Below, piece by piece: positions 1 through 10,790 of a DNA stretch of 64,000 nucleotides. Position 1 is the first letter of the stretch, and each line of letters begins with the position of its first letter. Location: NCBI GenBank assembly GCA_916610825.1, contig OU744447.1:1680146-1744145 (forward strand), read 5' to 3'. Both the position numbers and the translations under genes were made by a program. Under the pieces are notes generated by a model. It did not search any database and was not told where the DNA came from. It worked only from the letters and a program-made list of their open reading frames with translations. The DNA comes from Haliclystus octoradiatus. Lineage: Eukaryota; Cnidaria; Staurozoa; Stauromedusae; Haliclystidae.

Positions 1-110
1 TTTCATCTGAACCGCGCGAATAATTTTATTTTTCGAATCAAAACGAGATGACCTTATAAAACCCGGGCCTTAAAATAGTTTTGAAGGCCAATTTTCACTG
101 TCATCGACAT
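1..110. repeat. Dispersed repeat fragment (copy 1)
   Basis: The first ~110 bases resemble 37489-37572: both carry TCTGA(A/C)CC, an AT-rich stretch, ACGAGATGA(C/T)CTTA and TTTTGAAG(G)CCAATT in the same order. No coding potential is evident. It is probably a fragment of an interspersed element cut by the window edge. Confidence 0.45.
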
Positions 111-1039
111 ATTGTTTAGCGGTATTTCCCTCTTCAAGCGTTCGTATTTGAGATGGTGAATGTATCAATCATTCTGATCTCCTTCTGACCTGCCTGAAGA
201 TAAAATAAAGATTATTTCGAAATATTGCAAATCTGGCTTTGTTACTTTTTATCGCATATCGTTACTATGAAAAATGGAATAGTGAATGATACAAATGTCA
301 ATTTAGTCAATCCAACAAATTTGGATTAGCTTTGAGAATACCTTAGTAGTGAATATCATATTTAGTTTAATTAAAGGCTCAATTGTTTGTACTAGAATGC
401 ACTTAATAAGCAAGGCAAACTACATTATTTACCTAGTGTTACTTAACCAGCGGGTCTGAACATCCGAAGCGCGCGGAAGTGCGCAGAAGCGCGGGAATCA
501 TTGTTTTAATCTGGTGCTTTTCAGAGATTGCAGAATCATCATCACGCGTGGCGATTCCATTGTCACGATCTGCGATAGTCTTTCTATACCTTTTAATCTT
601 TCATTGATTAATACGATACGCTATGAGGATTGTTGCCTGCAAGCATTTACGAAGGTATAGTGTTTAATATTTGGATTTTATATTTGTCACTTCAGCATAG
701 AATGATCACGAATTCACGATCAGAACCTGTAATTGGATCGAAATCATCATTTGTCAGATCACGTCTAATAGATAGATATCTACCGCAACAAACATCAAGG
801 AGTAATTAAGAGAAAACAATGAGAGTAAAAATATTGCATAATATGATTATATGGCGTTCTATAACTGTCATATCATTGTATTGCCTTAATAGTATCATAT
901 GAGGCTAGCCTCTGGGGGTAGACTGAACACATAATGGCTGACAGCACATATTTGATGCTGATATTATTATTCTAAATATATACTTATCAATCCTATTCGA
1001 TCCTAGTCATCACTTGAACTAAACAATATTACAATAACT
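111..1039. other. No gene recognised
   Basis: AT-rich sequence with no ORF that resembles a protein, no clear inverted repeat and no RNA gene. A short GCGCG-rich patch near 466-495 and a GAGGCTAGCCTC palindrome near 901-912 are the only conspicuous features; the same palindrome recurs at 4341-4352. Confidence 0.5.
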
Positions 1040-1516
1040 CTAGTCTAAATTATACTTTTCACTCGATAGGCCAGAGTGACCAATTAATAGAGATCGAATG
1101 TTTGTTGGTAAATCTTGTAATAATCGATCATGTACTAAGGTATCAGTTAGGTTTATGCCACTATCGGACAATGATTGTTTAATCTTTAGTGCACATATTG
1201 ATGGCTTCTTGAGGCCATTGAGTGAAATTGCCCCGCAGGCATCATTTAGCCTTTCCTTTTCAGTTTTTCGTAAAATTGACGTTAATTTATCTTTCAATTG
1301 TTGGTATTGATTAATACCATGGGGAAGAAATAAATCTTCCCTTACCACTAGAGGACCAAGGTCTGCTGGTAGTTGGGCTACGAGGTAACGAATTTTCTTG
1401 ATTCCAGTTTTGAAGACTGGAGCTTTGAAAACTACGGTTTTGGAAGTAGCGTTGACTGTCGAATCCACTTCGGGGTTACCATTTGTTGAGGCTGCATTGT
1501 TGTGTTCAGTAGACAT
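1040..1516 (-). pseudogene. Retroelement gag-like fragment
   Basis: The minus-strand frame starting at the ATG near 1516 (MSTEHNN) gives about 158 residues. Its middle resembles the capsid region of Ty3/gypsy-type Gag: a YQQLKDKL start, a 'LSDSGI...D..LHDRLLQDLPTNIRSLL' type helix pattern and a terminal LSSEKYNLD, as in the common LP-x-N-x-(R/Q)-x-(L/I)-L Gag motif. No zinc knuckle or polymerase follows before the frame stops at 1040. The longer frame up to 1612 runs into a SINE, so its first 32 codons are not native. It is an isolated Gag relic or the start of a decayed element. The family call rests on motif pattern only. Confidence 0.45.
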
Positions 1517-1585
1517 CATAACCAGAAAATTCAATGATTGTAAGGTTAAATGTGTATTCTTGTTATAATGAAGATAGATACAGTA

Positions 1586-1810
1586 AAAAAAGTAATGTAG
1601 CACCCGTACCACTCCTCTATTTCTAGATGAGTGGCTTTTTTCGCTGAGAGCAATGATTTTAAACGCTCTTTGTTGATCTCAGGTAAATGTTTCAGATAAA
1701 GTCAAGGCTGAGTTGATCTTGGGGGGATTTGAACCACGGTCGATCAGATATGATCCGATCTGAAGTTCGGTTGCTCTGCCATCTGAGCTAATCTTCCCTC
1801 CAGTACAGTA
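1586..1810 (-). mobile_element. tRNA-derived SINE, copy S1
   Basis: The tRNA-like head is at the right and reads on the minus strand: an A-box-like TAGCTCAGATGG near 1790 and a B-box-like GGTTCAAATCC near 1728. The body contains the family hairpin (CCACTC...GAGTGG) at about 1609-1636. The element is bounded by a 12-bp direct repeat ATAGATACAGTA at 1574-1585 and 1811-1822, a target-site duplication. Compared with S4 this copy lacks the central block. The head cannot fold a proper anticodon arm, so it is not a working tRNA. Confidence 0.75.
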
Positions 1811-1917
1811 ATAGATACAGTACTGACTACATATACGAGTTACTTTACTTTTGTAATCATGATAGAGAGGCTACTTACGAAGTATGACTAATCTTTAATA
1901 TATATGAAATTGAGGCT

Positions 1918-1980
1918 ACTACAACCAACAATAACCAACAATAACCAACAATAGCCAACAATAAACAACAACAAAAAACA
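1918..1980. repeat. Short AACCAACAAT-type tandem array
   Basis: About six degenerate copies of a 9-10-bp CAACAATAAC unit. The corresponding array in the duplicated segment (39643-39849) has about twenty copies, so the array has expanded there or contracted here since the duplication. Confidence 0.8.
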
Positions 1981-2168
1981 ATAACATTTCTATGAATACA
2001 ACCCAATGCTGTAGTTGCCTAGTACATTAGTGCCCTTAGTGCACAAAAGACTTGATGTAGCAAACTCATAAATGATACATCGAGATGGATTGTGCATTAT
2101 TACAGTGTTTAGTAATAGGAATACTTTAGACATACGGCGTAAATATTAATTTTAGCTCAGTATATGAA

Positions 2169-2321
2169 TCATGCATGGTATCCAAACACTCTGAAATCAT
2201 TCAAAATCAAACGGGATTCTGGATTACCATTACCCAAACAAAGAGATACCGAGCAGTTTCAGGTTGATCACACGTGAAGGTTCCAATGTTTCCTGGTACA
2301 GTCATAATTCCAGTAATGAAG
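2169..2321 (-). pseudogene. F-type lectin last exon, frameshifted copy
   Basis: This is the duplicate of the lectin gene's terminal exon at 40061-40214. It keeps the upstream splice-acceptor context (CTATAG), the TFTCDQP segment, the LFVW strand and the terminal VFGYHA plus stop. It is 153 nt long against 154 in the intact copy: one A is missing in the ATTACCATTA(A)CCC stretch near 2237, shifting the frame in the middle of the domain. The matching 5' lectin exon is absent on this side of the duplication, so this is a truncated pseudogene rather than a second gene. Confidence 0.8.
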
Positions 2322-2384
2322 CTATAGAAGTAGAAAAATTATGAAAATTAATATTATTCAAACTGGGAATCACCCTATATCCCG

Positions 2385-2640
2385 GTAGGACATCCAATTT
2401 ATTGGCCAACGGGGAAGTGCCATTTTTTAGGGGTGCCTTTTTCCAAATTTTTAAATTTCAGGGTGTCAATTTAGAGATTTTCGAAATTTTTAGAACTTTT
2501 CCTTTGTTTTACTCGTAAAAACATGAAATTTTTCTCCGTCCTCACTTGTTATGAAATTTTAAGGATTTCCTTAATTTTTGAAAATGGCACACCCCCATCT
2601 AAAAATAATTGAAGTACCCCTCACCCCCGGGCCCTAAATA
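2385..2640. repeat. ~260-bp dispersed repeat, copy 1
   Basis: Shares with 11265-11530 and 40260-40540 the landmarks TAGAGATTTTCGAAATTTTTAGAAC, split by small differences, and 'AAATGGCA(C/G)ACCCCC'. The ends are C/G-rich and imperfectly complementary (TCCCGG at left, CCCGGG at right), suggesting a decayed non-autonomous DNA transposon. This copy and the 40-kb copy were carried by the segmental duplication; the 11-kb copy is independent. Confidence 0.6.
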
Positions 2641-3439
2641 GTTATCTTGTAGTGCTCAAAGCCACTTTGCAGAGATGTAAGTAAGATAACGGAGTCAAGG
2701 CTTCATATTCATTCCTGTTATTTGATGTTCCTTGCTTTATCGTTCATGACATCAATTGACTGAAATATTACCGCTAAATCACCCACTTATATTTAGTCGC
2801 ATATGCATGCAGTATATATTTTTCATATATACAATATCTAACGATCGCATAAAGCGAGGAAATGAATGTTTAGTCTTTGAAATCATATATCTTACTATTT
2901 TTAAAACTAGTTAGAAATGTTTGTTATTTTTGACTGAGTTAACTTATAGACTATACTGACAAAGATAAAATCATTTATAAAATAGAATGGATTAGACTTC
3001 TCTAAAATGCGAATATTGAAACGCAGTAAATAAGACACCACAAAAGTACTCTTCGATGTGTTATTCAAGACGAATTCAAATGCCATGATTCGTATAAAAG
3101 TATTTCAAATTATGTCATCATAAATCCAAAGCTGTAAATATTAGTTTGTTCTGAAGGCAGTAAAAGTGAAAATTATATTCTAAAAGCTTTTCCTTATTGA
3201 TGATAATGAATAATTATCAAATTGAGTTTAAAAAAGTATCGAATACATCTTCTTTTCTTTTCCAATCTATGGTTTGCTGTTTGAATAATTAAAACGCATC
3301 TGACCAAGTGTTAGCCAGGGTCACAAAAGCCCAGCTATTCCTCCAAAGAATAGGATCAATGTAATATGCTTCGTGGTTTGGTCACATCACATGCTAGCGA
3401 GTTATATGATTTGCCTTAATCGTGCAAGTTTTTCCATCT

Positions 3440-4180
3440 GCGTAGTCCTGCCCCCCCAAAAATCAGCATAAATACTTTGATCAGTAGTTGATCAGTTTTG
3501 ATCAGGTATTTTTAAGACTGATCAACCAAAGCGTTACAGTTATTAACGATTTTGTTGTGGGGGGGGGGGGAAGGACTACGCCAGCCCACCCCCCACCCCA
3601 CCCACCAAATTCAAAAATTTACATGTCAAAAGATTTAGAAGTTTGATCACGCTGTCATAAGTACAGATCAGGCATTTATATTGCTGATCAAATCACGATC
3701 ATCGAAATATTTACGTTTTAGGCTCAATTTATAGCGTAGTCCTGGCCCCCACCCCACTTAACCACGCCAAATTTCCCAAATTTTCATGTCAAAAGATTGA
3801 TCACGATGTGATCAGTGCTGATCAGGCTATAGCTAATCTGATCAACTAAAGATTAGAGAGATATTCACGTTCCACGGTAAAAAATTACAGTAGCCCTGGC
3901 CCCCCTACACCCTTGAACCATACCCGAATCCACACATTTTCATATCAAAAGGTTGATCACAACGTGATCATTACTGATCAGGCATCTATTAAACTAATCA
4001 ACATAAGACCCAGAAGACATTCAAGTTTTTCGTACTCCATTTTAAGCGTCACCCTAGCCCCCCCACTTTTTATCAAATCTCAATAAATTTTGAAAATTTT
4101 CACAATACAAGTTTGTTCACAGCTTGATCAGCGCAGAACACGCTATTATTTTACTGATCAGTCAAAAATTTCGGAGGAAT
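3440..4180. repeat. Degenerate tandem array rich in TGATCA
   Basis: Units of roughly 150-160 bp begin with GTAGTCCTGGCCCCC-like sequence (near 3444, 3738, 3889, 4048) and continue with CATGTCAAAAGATTGATCAC and a TGATCA cluster. More than ten TGATCA hexamers occur here, several in the dyad GATCACGATGTGATC. A G-run near 3556 belongs to an inverted or scrambled unit. No coding potential. It resembles a decayed minisatellite or the inside of a transposon. Confidence 0.65.
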
Positions 4181-4546
4181 TAAAAAAAATAGAAAAATAA
4201 AAGTAAGAAAAATGGAGGACTTCAAAAAAGCCTAAATGCTAATCAGAAACGGTGTCGTCAACATGCGTGCCTGCGTGACCATTGTTTTTTTCTTTAATTT
4301 TACGTAATTCAGCCTCTTTGTGTTGGTTTAACATGAATTAGAGGCTAGCCTCGTGATAGAATGTATAAGTAAGAGGATCAGGAGATCTGAGACAGAGCAG
4401 TTTGAAGTAGATCAGAATTATACTTGATGTTGTTATATTACTAACGTTGTGTTCTTTGTGTATTTATCCGACTCTTCATTGGCACAGTGGATAGATTTCT
4501 GTATATGTTTTTTTCATGCATACATAATACACCATATTTTTAGGTT

Positions 4547-5068
4547 ATGGCAACTTTTCGTGGGCGTCTCCCGCCTGAATTCAATCCTGACCTACGTAAT
4601 GCATATGACCGATTTACGAAGTGGCAATTCGGTTTCCAAACATATGTGACTGCCACCGATTTAGCACTTCAATCAGAAGCAAAGAGGCTTGCTATTCTCT
4701 ATAACATTGTAGGCGAAGAGTTCCGACAATTTACCAAGAAAAATTGTACGTTTAATTTGGCCAACAACACGGAAGCTGTCACTAATGTCCAGAAAGAAAT
4801 AACTAAGATCCTGAAACCACAGAGATGACATTTGAATAACCGTTGCAAGCTATTTGATTGCCGTCAAAATGAAGACGAGCCCACACATGAATACTTACAA
4901 CAATTGAGGAATTTATATGATGAAACTGGTTACACTGACCGCACCCTAACCGGAGATATGTTAATGCGGGATTTGTTGGTTCGTGGTGTCAAAAACGAAG
5001 GCGCAAAACGATTATTATTGCAACAGGATTCTGACTCTTTGACTATATTGACGAATGCACAAAATTAG
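4547..5068 (+). pseudogene. gypsy-like gag remnant
   Basis: Two consecutive reading frames (93 and 78 codons) are separated by a TGA near 4826. The first opens MATFRGRLPPEFNP and has the helical, W-containing N-terminus of a capsid (FTKWQFGFQTY). The second contains 'DEPTHEYLQQLRNLYDETGY' and 'DLLVRGVKNEGAKRLLL', the typical LxxGVxNExxRxxLL-type C-terminal capsid signature. The ATG at 4547 is the first in frame after a leader of about 100 bp. It would form the capsid shell in an active element; here it is broken. Confidence 0.75.
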
Positions 5069-5139
5069 TCTCAAGCTATGAAACTGTTAATAGATCAGAT
5101 GCTGTTAAAACAGAGATTATCGCCGCTACAACTGCAAAT

Positions 5140-5290
5140 AATACAAAGATTATCGATTCATGCAAATATTGTGGACGATCGCACGCTGTTGGACGCTGTC
5201 CTGCGTATGGAAACGCATGTTCATCATGTGGACTGCGTAATCATTTTCACAGCGCTTGTCAACGTAATAAATATGCGAATGACTGTGTTA
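5140..5290 (+). pseudogene. Nucleocapsid zinc-finger remnant
   Basis: In a frame different from the preceding gag, the sequence encodes closely spaced Cys/His residues: CKYCGRSHAVGRCPAYGNAC followed by SSCGLRNHF and a further Cys. The first part fits a CX2CX4HX4C knuckle (C-KYC-...-H-...-C), the nucleic-acid-binding element found between capsid and protease. The frame shift relative to both neighbours is part of this copy's decay. Confidence 0.65.
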
Positions 5291-5400
5291 ACAAGACATG
5301 GACGCCATCACAGCATAAAGTATCTCTCAGTCGTAAATCACATCGCTCTGATAAAAGGGCTGCTCTTGACAATGAGGATAACACCTCATCATCGAATTAG

Positions 5401-6195
5401 TTGGAAATTTCTTTTGCATTAACTTCCGCTCAGCCAGGTGAGCGTGCCTATGTACATTTATTTGTAAACGGAGACCCTCGGAAATTTTTAATCGATCCTG
5501 GAAGTACGGCAACGATGTCACATGTAGAATATTTAAAGAAAGGCCAAGAATTTAAAATGTTTACAGACACTTTTGTGAAACCGTGGAATAGTAAAAAGAT
5601 ACCTATTATTGCTGAAGGAAAAGTCAATGTGTCGACCTCATCAAGCGACAAGGCGATTCTGATCAAGGCTAAATGTATAAAGAAATTAAAATGTCCTCTG
5701 TTGAGTTATTCCGACTATTTATTATTAGGAGGACAGCCGTTACAATTACCTGAAGCATACGATGTCAGCGTAAGCTCTGTTGATGAAACGCTAGGAAATA
5801 TTGGTGTTGCAACAATTAATGTTAAATCTAATGTCACACCTACTGGGCAAGGTGCACGAAAGCTTGCTTTCAGATTACATAAACCAGTTGAAAAAGAAAT
5901 AGAAAAGATGGTTAAAGCTGATATATTGGTGAGAGTGACTGGCCCTAGTAAATGGCTATCGCCGATTGTTGTTGCCTGGCGACAAAATGGAAATGTACAT
6001 CTTTGCGGCGATTTTAGACGTTTAAACGAATCAGTTCAACGAGAACGTTATGCCATTCCAAACGCTGATTCATATTTCGCTAAGATGTCTGGTTCCAAAT
6101 ACTTTTCCTGTTTGGATTTAGAGTCCGGGTTTCATCAAATCAAACTCGATGCGGATTCTTCGGAATTAACTACAATCTCATATTGGAAATTATAA
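5401..6195 (+). pseudogene. gypsy-like protease and N-terminal RT
   Basis: The first 60 codons carry a retropepsin active-site loop read as LIDPGSTATMS, where most elements have D-(T/S)-G-(A/S); the aspartate is kept but the second residue is proline. From about codon 140 the RT fingers appear: KWLSPIVVAWRQNGNVHLCG, then DFRRLNE, and the catalytic palm motif with LDLESGFHQIKL (the first catalytic Asp). The frame breaks near 6195 just before the next RT block, which continues in another frame. Confidence 0.8.
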
Positions 6196-6217
6196 ATTTA
6201 AACGTTTACCTTTTGGT

Positions 6218-6589
6218 GTGAGCTCTGCTCCTGAACTGTTTCAAAGAGTTATGTCATACCATTTAGTTGATCTTCCTGGATGTTTGGTTTATATTGACGA
6301 TATAATTATATTTGGCAAAGACCGTACTGAACATGACGCTCGTCTCAATGCTGCTCTACGACGCTTAAAATCAATTGGGGCTAAATTAAATGAAAAGGAA
6401 TGTAAATTTGCACAAGAAAAGTTGCTTTATCTTGGTCATACAATTTCTGCTGCTGGTCTGGCTCCAGATTTTACAAAAATGACTGAAGCTTTGGCATTAC
6501 AACCACCAAAGTCTATCACAGAAGCGCGTCGTTTGTTAGGTATCTTAAATTACTTGAAAAATGTTTATCTTCAGTATCTAACAATTTGA
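6218..6589 (+). pseudogene. gypsy-like RT palm and thumb
   Basis: Continuation of the RT after a frame break. It contains FGVSSAPELFQRVM, the catalytic YIDDII box at about residue 28, KCEFA/KECKFAQ-type and LYLGHTIS motifs, and the thumb start 'ARRLLGILNYL'. Both catalytic aspartates of the YxDD box are intact. Losing the frame at each side makes the polymerase non-functional in this copy. Confidence 0.85.
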
Positions 6590-7250
6590 AAGCTATACGA
6601 GATATATTGAAGGGCTCATATGATCAGAGCGCTATTGATGATTGTTGGGATAAAATGAGGGATGACTTACGATGTGCTGCAACTACTTCGTTTTATGATT
6701 GTAATGCTACTACTGCTGTTTTGTCCGATGCAAGTCCATATGGATTAGGGGCTGTGCTCATGCAATTGCATAACAATAAAGGGAAGCCTGTTTTGTGCGC
6801 TAGTCGATTCCTCACCTCCACTCAGCAGAAATACTCGCAGATGGAGCGTGAACTATTATCAATTGTGTTTGGGGCTACTCGTTTCCGACAATTTATTTTG
6901 GGTGGTCCTGTACCATTTTGACAAATAAACCGTTAGAGTCTATTTGGAAAAAACCATTTGACGATGTTGCCCCTCGTTTACAGCGTATGTTAATGAGATT
7001 AGCTTCTTTTGGGGGCACTATTTGTTATAAACCGGCCCGTGAACAGATGAATACATTAGCAGATACTTTATCTCGTTCACCTTTTGTGGATGACACCACT
7101 GAATTGCCTACTAAAGATTATAGTGAAATGGCCTCAGTTGTTCTTGATGACGCTACACAATTTCTTACTCCTGAATTTGTGTCTATAAAAGAAGTTTCCC
7201 GCGAAACAGCCGCAAGTAATGCGTTGTCGTTAGTTATCAATTGTTTATAG
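6586..7250 (+). pseudogene. gypsy-like RNase H segment
   Basis: Two frames, 6586-6921 and 6918-7250, overlap by four bases. The first has the RNase H start AVLSDASPYGLGAVL (first acidic residue) and YSQMERELLSIVFG (Glu). The second contains 'KPLESI', 'RLQRMLMRL' and NTLADTLSRSP, the usual end of the gypsy RNase H domain. The 1-nt shift at the overlap is another break. The region after codon 90 of the second frame is a linker toward integrase. Confidence 0.8.
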
Positions 7251-7319
7251 ATTAGTAATTGGTCTAGCATACCTGAAAATTTAGATTTTTATTTTAAAGA
7301 ACGTTATTCATTATCAGTT

Positions 7320-8236
7320 TCTTCACAGCCACGTTTACTGCTACGAAGTTCACAGATTGTCATTCCATCTACCTTACGTGAATGTGTTATTTATTCTGCG
7401 CACGACAGTCATGTTGGCATACAATCTACATTGTCTAATTTATCATCAGTATGGTGGCTTGATTTGAACAAAGAAGTAAAAACTATTATTGAACATTGTG
7501 AACAATGTAGAGAATTCGATGAACAGTGGCCTAATACTGAGTTAAAGCCATCTGATGTGTTTCCGCCGTGGCACACTTTAGCCATGGATATTTTCCATGT
7601 AGATGGTAAACCATATTTATGTATTGTTGATTATGGGTCTCGTTACCCTGAAGTGACTATAAAACGTGAGAAAACGCCTGATATTTTAGATGCTTTAGAA
7701 TCTGTATTTTGTGCTCATGGTCCTTGTTTAGAGATCATGTCTGATAACGGATCGCAGTTTACATCTAAGAAGTTTAAGTCATTTTTGTCATCATGGGGCG
7801 TTACAATTCGACACTTGGCCCGCGATACCCCAGATCTAATGAGATGGTTGAACGTTTTCACCTGACTTTTGAAAGACGATGATCTCGTTGTGACGATCTT
7901 AGTATTAATCAACGTTTACGTCACGTTTTATTTATTATGCGTACTTCTCATCATCGTATGATCGGTACATTGCCTTAATTGCATGCTTTGACAGGTCGAC
8001 GTCCTATAACGGCAATTCCTGCTTTATTTTCATCAAAAGCTGTAAATGTAGATAGTCAATTAAAAGCTAAGTTAGCAATGAAAAAATATCATGATAGCGG
8101 TAAAATTATCAGCATTTTACCTATTCCCAATGACGGGAAAAGAGTTTTATTCAGAAATGGTAACAATAACGTCCGTGGTATTGCAGTAAGTTCGTCTAAA
8201 GACCATACAACAATTTCAACAGATTCCTGTCAGCAA
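7320..8236 (+). pseudogene. gypsy-like integrase segment
   Basis: An HHCC zinc-binding module is visible (AHDSHVGIQ..., then CEQC), followed by the catalytic core with AMDIFHV (first Asp) and SDNGSQF (second Asp). The third acidic residue sits in a shifted frame near 7845 (MVERF pattern). The frame 7979-8236 encodes the usual C-terminal tail (GRRPITAIPAL..., KVLFRNG-like). After RARS the frame continues into the pentanucleotide array, so the C-terminus is lost or fused. Not functional. Confidence 0.8.
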
Positions 8237-8254
8237 CTTGTGAGGGCTAGGTCT

Positions 8255-9805
8255 CATTTCATTTCATTTCATTTCATTTCATTTCATTTCATTTCATTTC
8301 ATTTCATTTCATTTCATTTCATTTCATTTCATTTCATTTCATTTCATTTCATTTCAATTCATTTCATTTCATTTCATTTCATTTCATTTCATTTCATTTC
8401 ATTTCATTTCATTTCATTTCATTTCATTTCATTTCATTTCATTTCATTTCATTTCATTTCATTTCATTTCATTTCATTTCATTTCATTTCATTTCATTTC
8501 ATTTCATTTCATTTCATTTCATTTCATTTCATTTCATTTCATTTCATTTCATTTCATTTCATTTCATTTCATTTCATTTCATTTCATTTCATTTCATTTC
8601 ATTTCATTTCATTTCATTTCATTTCATTTCATTTCATTTCATTTCATTTCATTTCATTTCATTTCATTTCATTTCATTTCATTTCATTTCATTTCATTTC
8701 ATTTCATTTCATTTCATTTCATTTCATTTCATTTCATTTCATTTCATTTCATTTCATTTCATTTCATTTCATTTCATTTCATTTCATTTCATTTCATTTC
8801 ATTTCATTTCATTTCATTTCATTTCATTTCATTTCATTTCATTTCATTTCATTTCATTTCATTTCATTTCATTTCATTTCATTTCATTTCATTTCATTTC
8901 ATTTCATTTCATTTCATTTCATTTCATTTCATTTCATTTCATTTCATTTCATTTCATTTCATTTCATTTCATTTCATTTCATTTCATTTCATTTCATTTC
9001 ATTTCATTTCATTTCATTTCATTTCATTTCATTTCATTTCATTTCATTTCATTTCATTTCATTTCATTTCATTTCATTTCATTTCATTTCATTTCATTTC
9101 ATTTCATTTCATTTCATTTCATTTCATTTCATTTCATTTCATTTCATTTCATTTCATTTCATTTCATTTCATTTCATTTCATTTCATTTCATTTCATTTC
9201 ATTTCATTTCATTTCATTTCATTTCATTTCATTTCATTTCATTTCATTTCATTTCATTTCATTTCATTTCATTTCATTTCATTTCATTTCATTTCATTTC
9301 ATTTCATTTCATTTCATTTCATTTCATTTCATTTCATTTCATTTCATTTCATTTCATTTCATTTCATTTCATTTCATTTCATTTCATTTCATTTCATTTC
9401 ATTTCATTTCATTTCATTTCATTTCATTTCATTTCATTTCATTTCATTTCATTTCATTTCATTTCATTTCATTTCATTTCATTTCATTTCATTTCATTTC
9501 ATTTCATTTCATTTCATTTCATTTCATTTCATTTCATTTCATTTCATTTCATTTCATTTCATTTCATTTCATTTCATTTCATTTCATTTCATTTCATTTC
9601 ATTTCATTTCATTTCATTTCATTTCATTTCATTTCATTTCATTTCATTTCATTTCATTTCATTTCATTTCATTTCATTTCATTTCATTTCATTTCATTTC
9701 ATTTCATTTCATTTCATTTCATTTCATTTCATTTCATTTCATTTCATTTCATTTCATTTCATTTCATTTCATTTCATTTCATTTCATTTCATTTCATTTC
9801 ATTTC
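8255..9805. repeat. (ATTTC)n pentanucleotide array, ~310 units
   Basis: About 1,551 bp of nearly pure ATTTC. I see a single variant unit, AATTC, near 8356-8360. The plus strand has no stop in any frame: each frame reads the same five-residue cycle ISFHF, which fuses to the upstream integrase tail to give a spurious 648-codon ORF. The minus strand (GAAAT) has stops in all frames. The array begins exactly where the integrase tail ends. Its homogeneity suggests recent expansion. Confidence 0.97.
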
Positions 9806-9884
9806 ATAACATTCAACACACTGCTTTGCGTGCTAACAAAGGTCGAACAAAAAACAATTGAGCAAGAAACACTTGCCCACAATC

Positions 9885-9960
9885 ATCATCATCATCATGA
9901 TCATCACCATTTATTCAGAACCTGATAAGCTTTACAATAACTTTTTTTTTCACAGGACTT
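9885..9960 (-). mobile_element. Non-LTR 3' end with GATGAT tail (fragment)
   Basis: On the minus strand the sequence reads AAGCTTATCAGG..CTGAATAAATG followed by a (GAT)n run. The same series occurs at 28760-28830. An AATAAA-like signal next to a trinucleotide tail is typical of the 3' end of CR1/RTE-type retrotransposons or dependent SINEs. Only the last ~70 bp is present. Confidence 0.45.
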
Positions 9961-10534
9961 CTGGTCGACTCATAGCTTAGCGAGATTACAATTGCATTAT
10001 TTAATGAAATGTTTTCTAATACTCCTGCATTAGTTAACATCGTGATTATCTCTTCATTGGTAGAACACATGATTGTTTCAACTTCTTGTCATTTGAAATG
10101 GTTAATGAAAGGTTTTCGAAACTTCGAAGATAATTTTTGTTGTGTTTTGACCATGAGAACTTTTAAGCCGACAATTCATCATTTGTTTGGGGGCTCAGAC
10201 AAGACAGTATTATACATTCATTGTTTATATTGTTTTCTGAAGTTATTTATTATATTAAACTGCTAAGCCAGTCGGCATGTGGAATAAATTCTAAAGACTA
10301 TTTAAACCAGTTTGTCCATGCGACAACAATAACAAGGCGATACTCCGGACGGAAAATTTCACATCATTTACTGTAGGTCAAAAATTACGCTAGGCCCCTA
10401 GTATAATTAGTGAGAAATCAATATCCTTCTAGTAATAATTTTCGTGGTTATTTGTTGTTCCCATTCTTTAAAGTTGTTTATTAAAATGTTTTAATTCTGC
10501 TGCGTATGGCGTCATATTTCCGACAAAATTCAAC
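9961..10534. other. No gene recognised
   Basis: Sequence beyond the pentanucleotide array. An 85-codon frame at 10009-10266 has no recognisable motif. I looked here for a 3' LTR matching the region before 4547 and found none. Confidence 0.5.
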
Positions 10535-10790
10535 GTTCGTCATTTTATGCTACGTTTCTCATTTTATGCTTCGTTTCTCATGTTATGATTTGATTTTTAT
10601 TCCTTGTTTCTCATTTTATGCATCGTTCCTCATTTTATGCTTCGTTTCTCATTTTATGCTTCATTCTGTTTTTGTTATCACGTTTCATTTTATGCTTCGT
10701 CTTTGATTTTATGCTTCGTTTCTGATTTTATGCTTCGTTTTGTTTTTGACATCCTATTTCATTTCATGCTTCGTTTCTGATTCTTCGTCA
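10535..10790. repeat. Minisatellite, ~19-bp unit
   Basis: About a dozen imperfect copies of ATTTTATGCTTCGTTTCTC, some with longer spacers such as TTGTTTTTG. The array overlaps spurious Phe/Leu/Cys-rich reading frames that should not be read as protein. Confidence 0.85.

Larger units (their letters stand above)
1915..3437. repeat. Segmental duplication, copy 1 (partner 39643-42931)
   Basis: This block and 39643-42931 share, in order: an AACCAACAAT-type array, a lectin last exon, a repeat starting with TATATCCCGGTAGGACATCC, and a distal block containing ATCTGACCAAGTGTTAGCCAGGG. Copy 1 has about 450 bp (roughly 2705-3165) that copy 2 lacks. Copy 2 carries the 2,027-bp TTAA element that copy 1 lacks. 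Similarity fades after about 3437. The pair dates the insertions and shows that the lectin locus was partly duplicated. Confidence 0.85.
4547..8236 (+). mobile_element. Dead Ty3/gypsy-like retrotransposon (internal region)
   Basis: Gag, nucleocapsid zinc-finger, protease, reverse transcriptase, RNase H and integrase segments follow one another in the order typical of Ty3/gypsy elements, spread over all three forward frames. At least six frame breaks or stops separate them (near 4827, 5067, 5400, 6195, 6588, 6920, 7250 and 7865). No LTR pair could be found: neither 4200-4540 nor the sequence after 9810 repeats the other. The 3' end runs straight into the (ATTTC)n array. This copy cannot encode a working polyprotein. 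Confidence 0.85.

Noticed and set aside
1720..1800. tRNA gene
   Set aside because: A- and B-box-like segments are present, but the anticodon arm and acceptor stem do not fold properly and the same sequence recurs in four SINE copies with target duplications.
4200..4546. 5' LTR of the gypsy-like element
   Set aside because: No matching copy was found beyond the integrase, nor TG...CA ends with a target duplication.
7979..9925. 648-codon ORF with ISFHF repeats
   Set aside because: Apart from the integrase tail at its start it is a read-through of the (ATTTC)n array, which has no stops on this strand in any frame.
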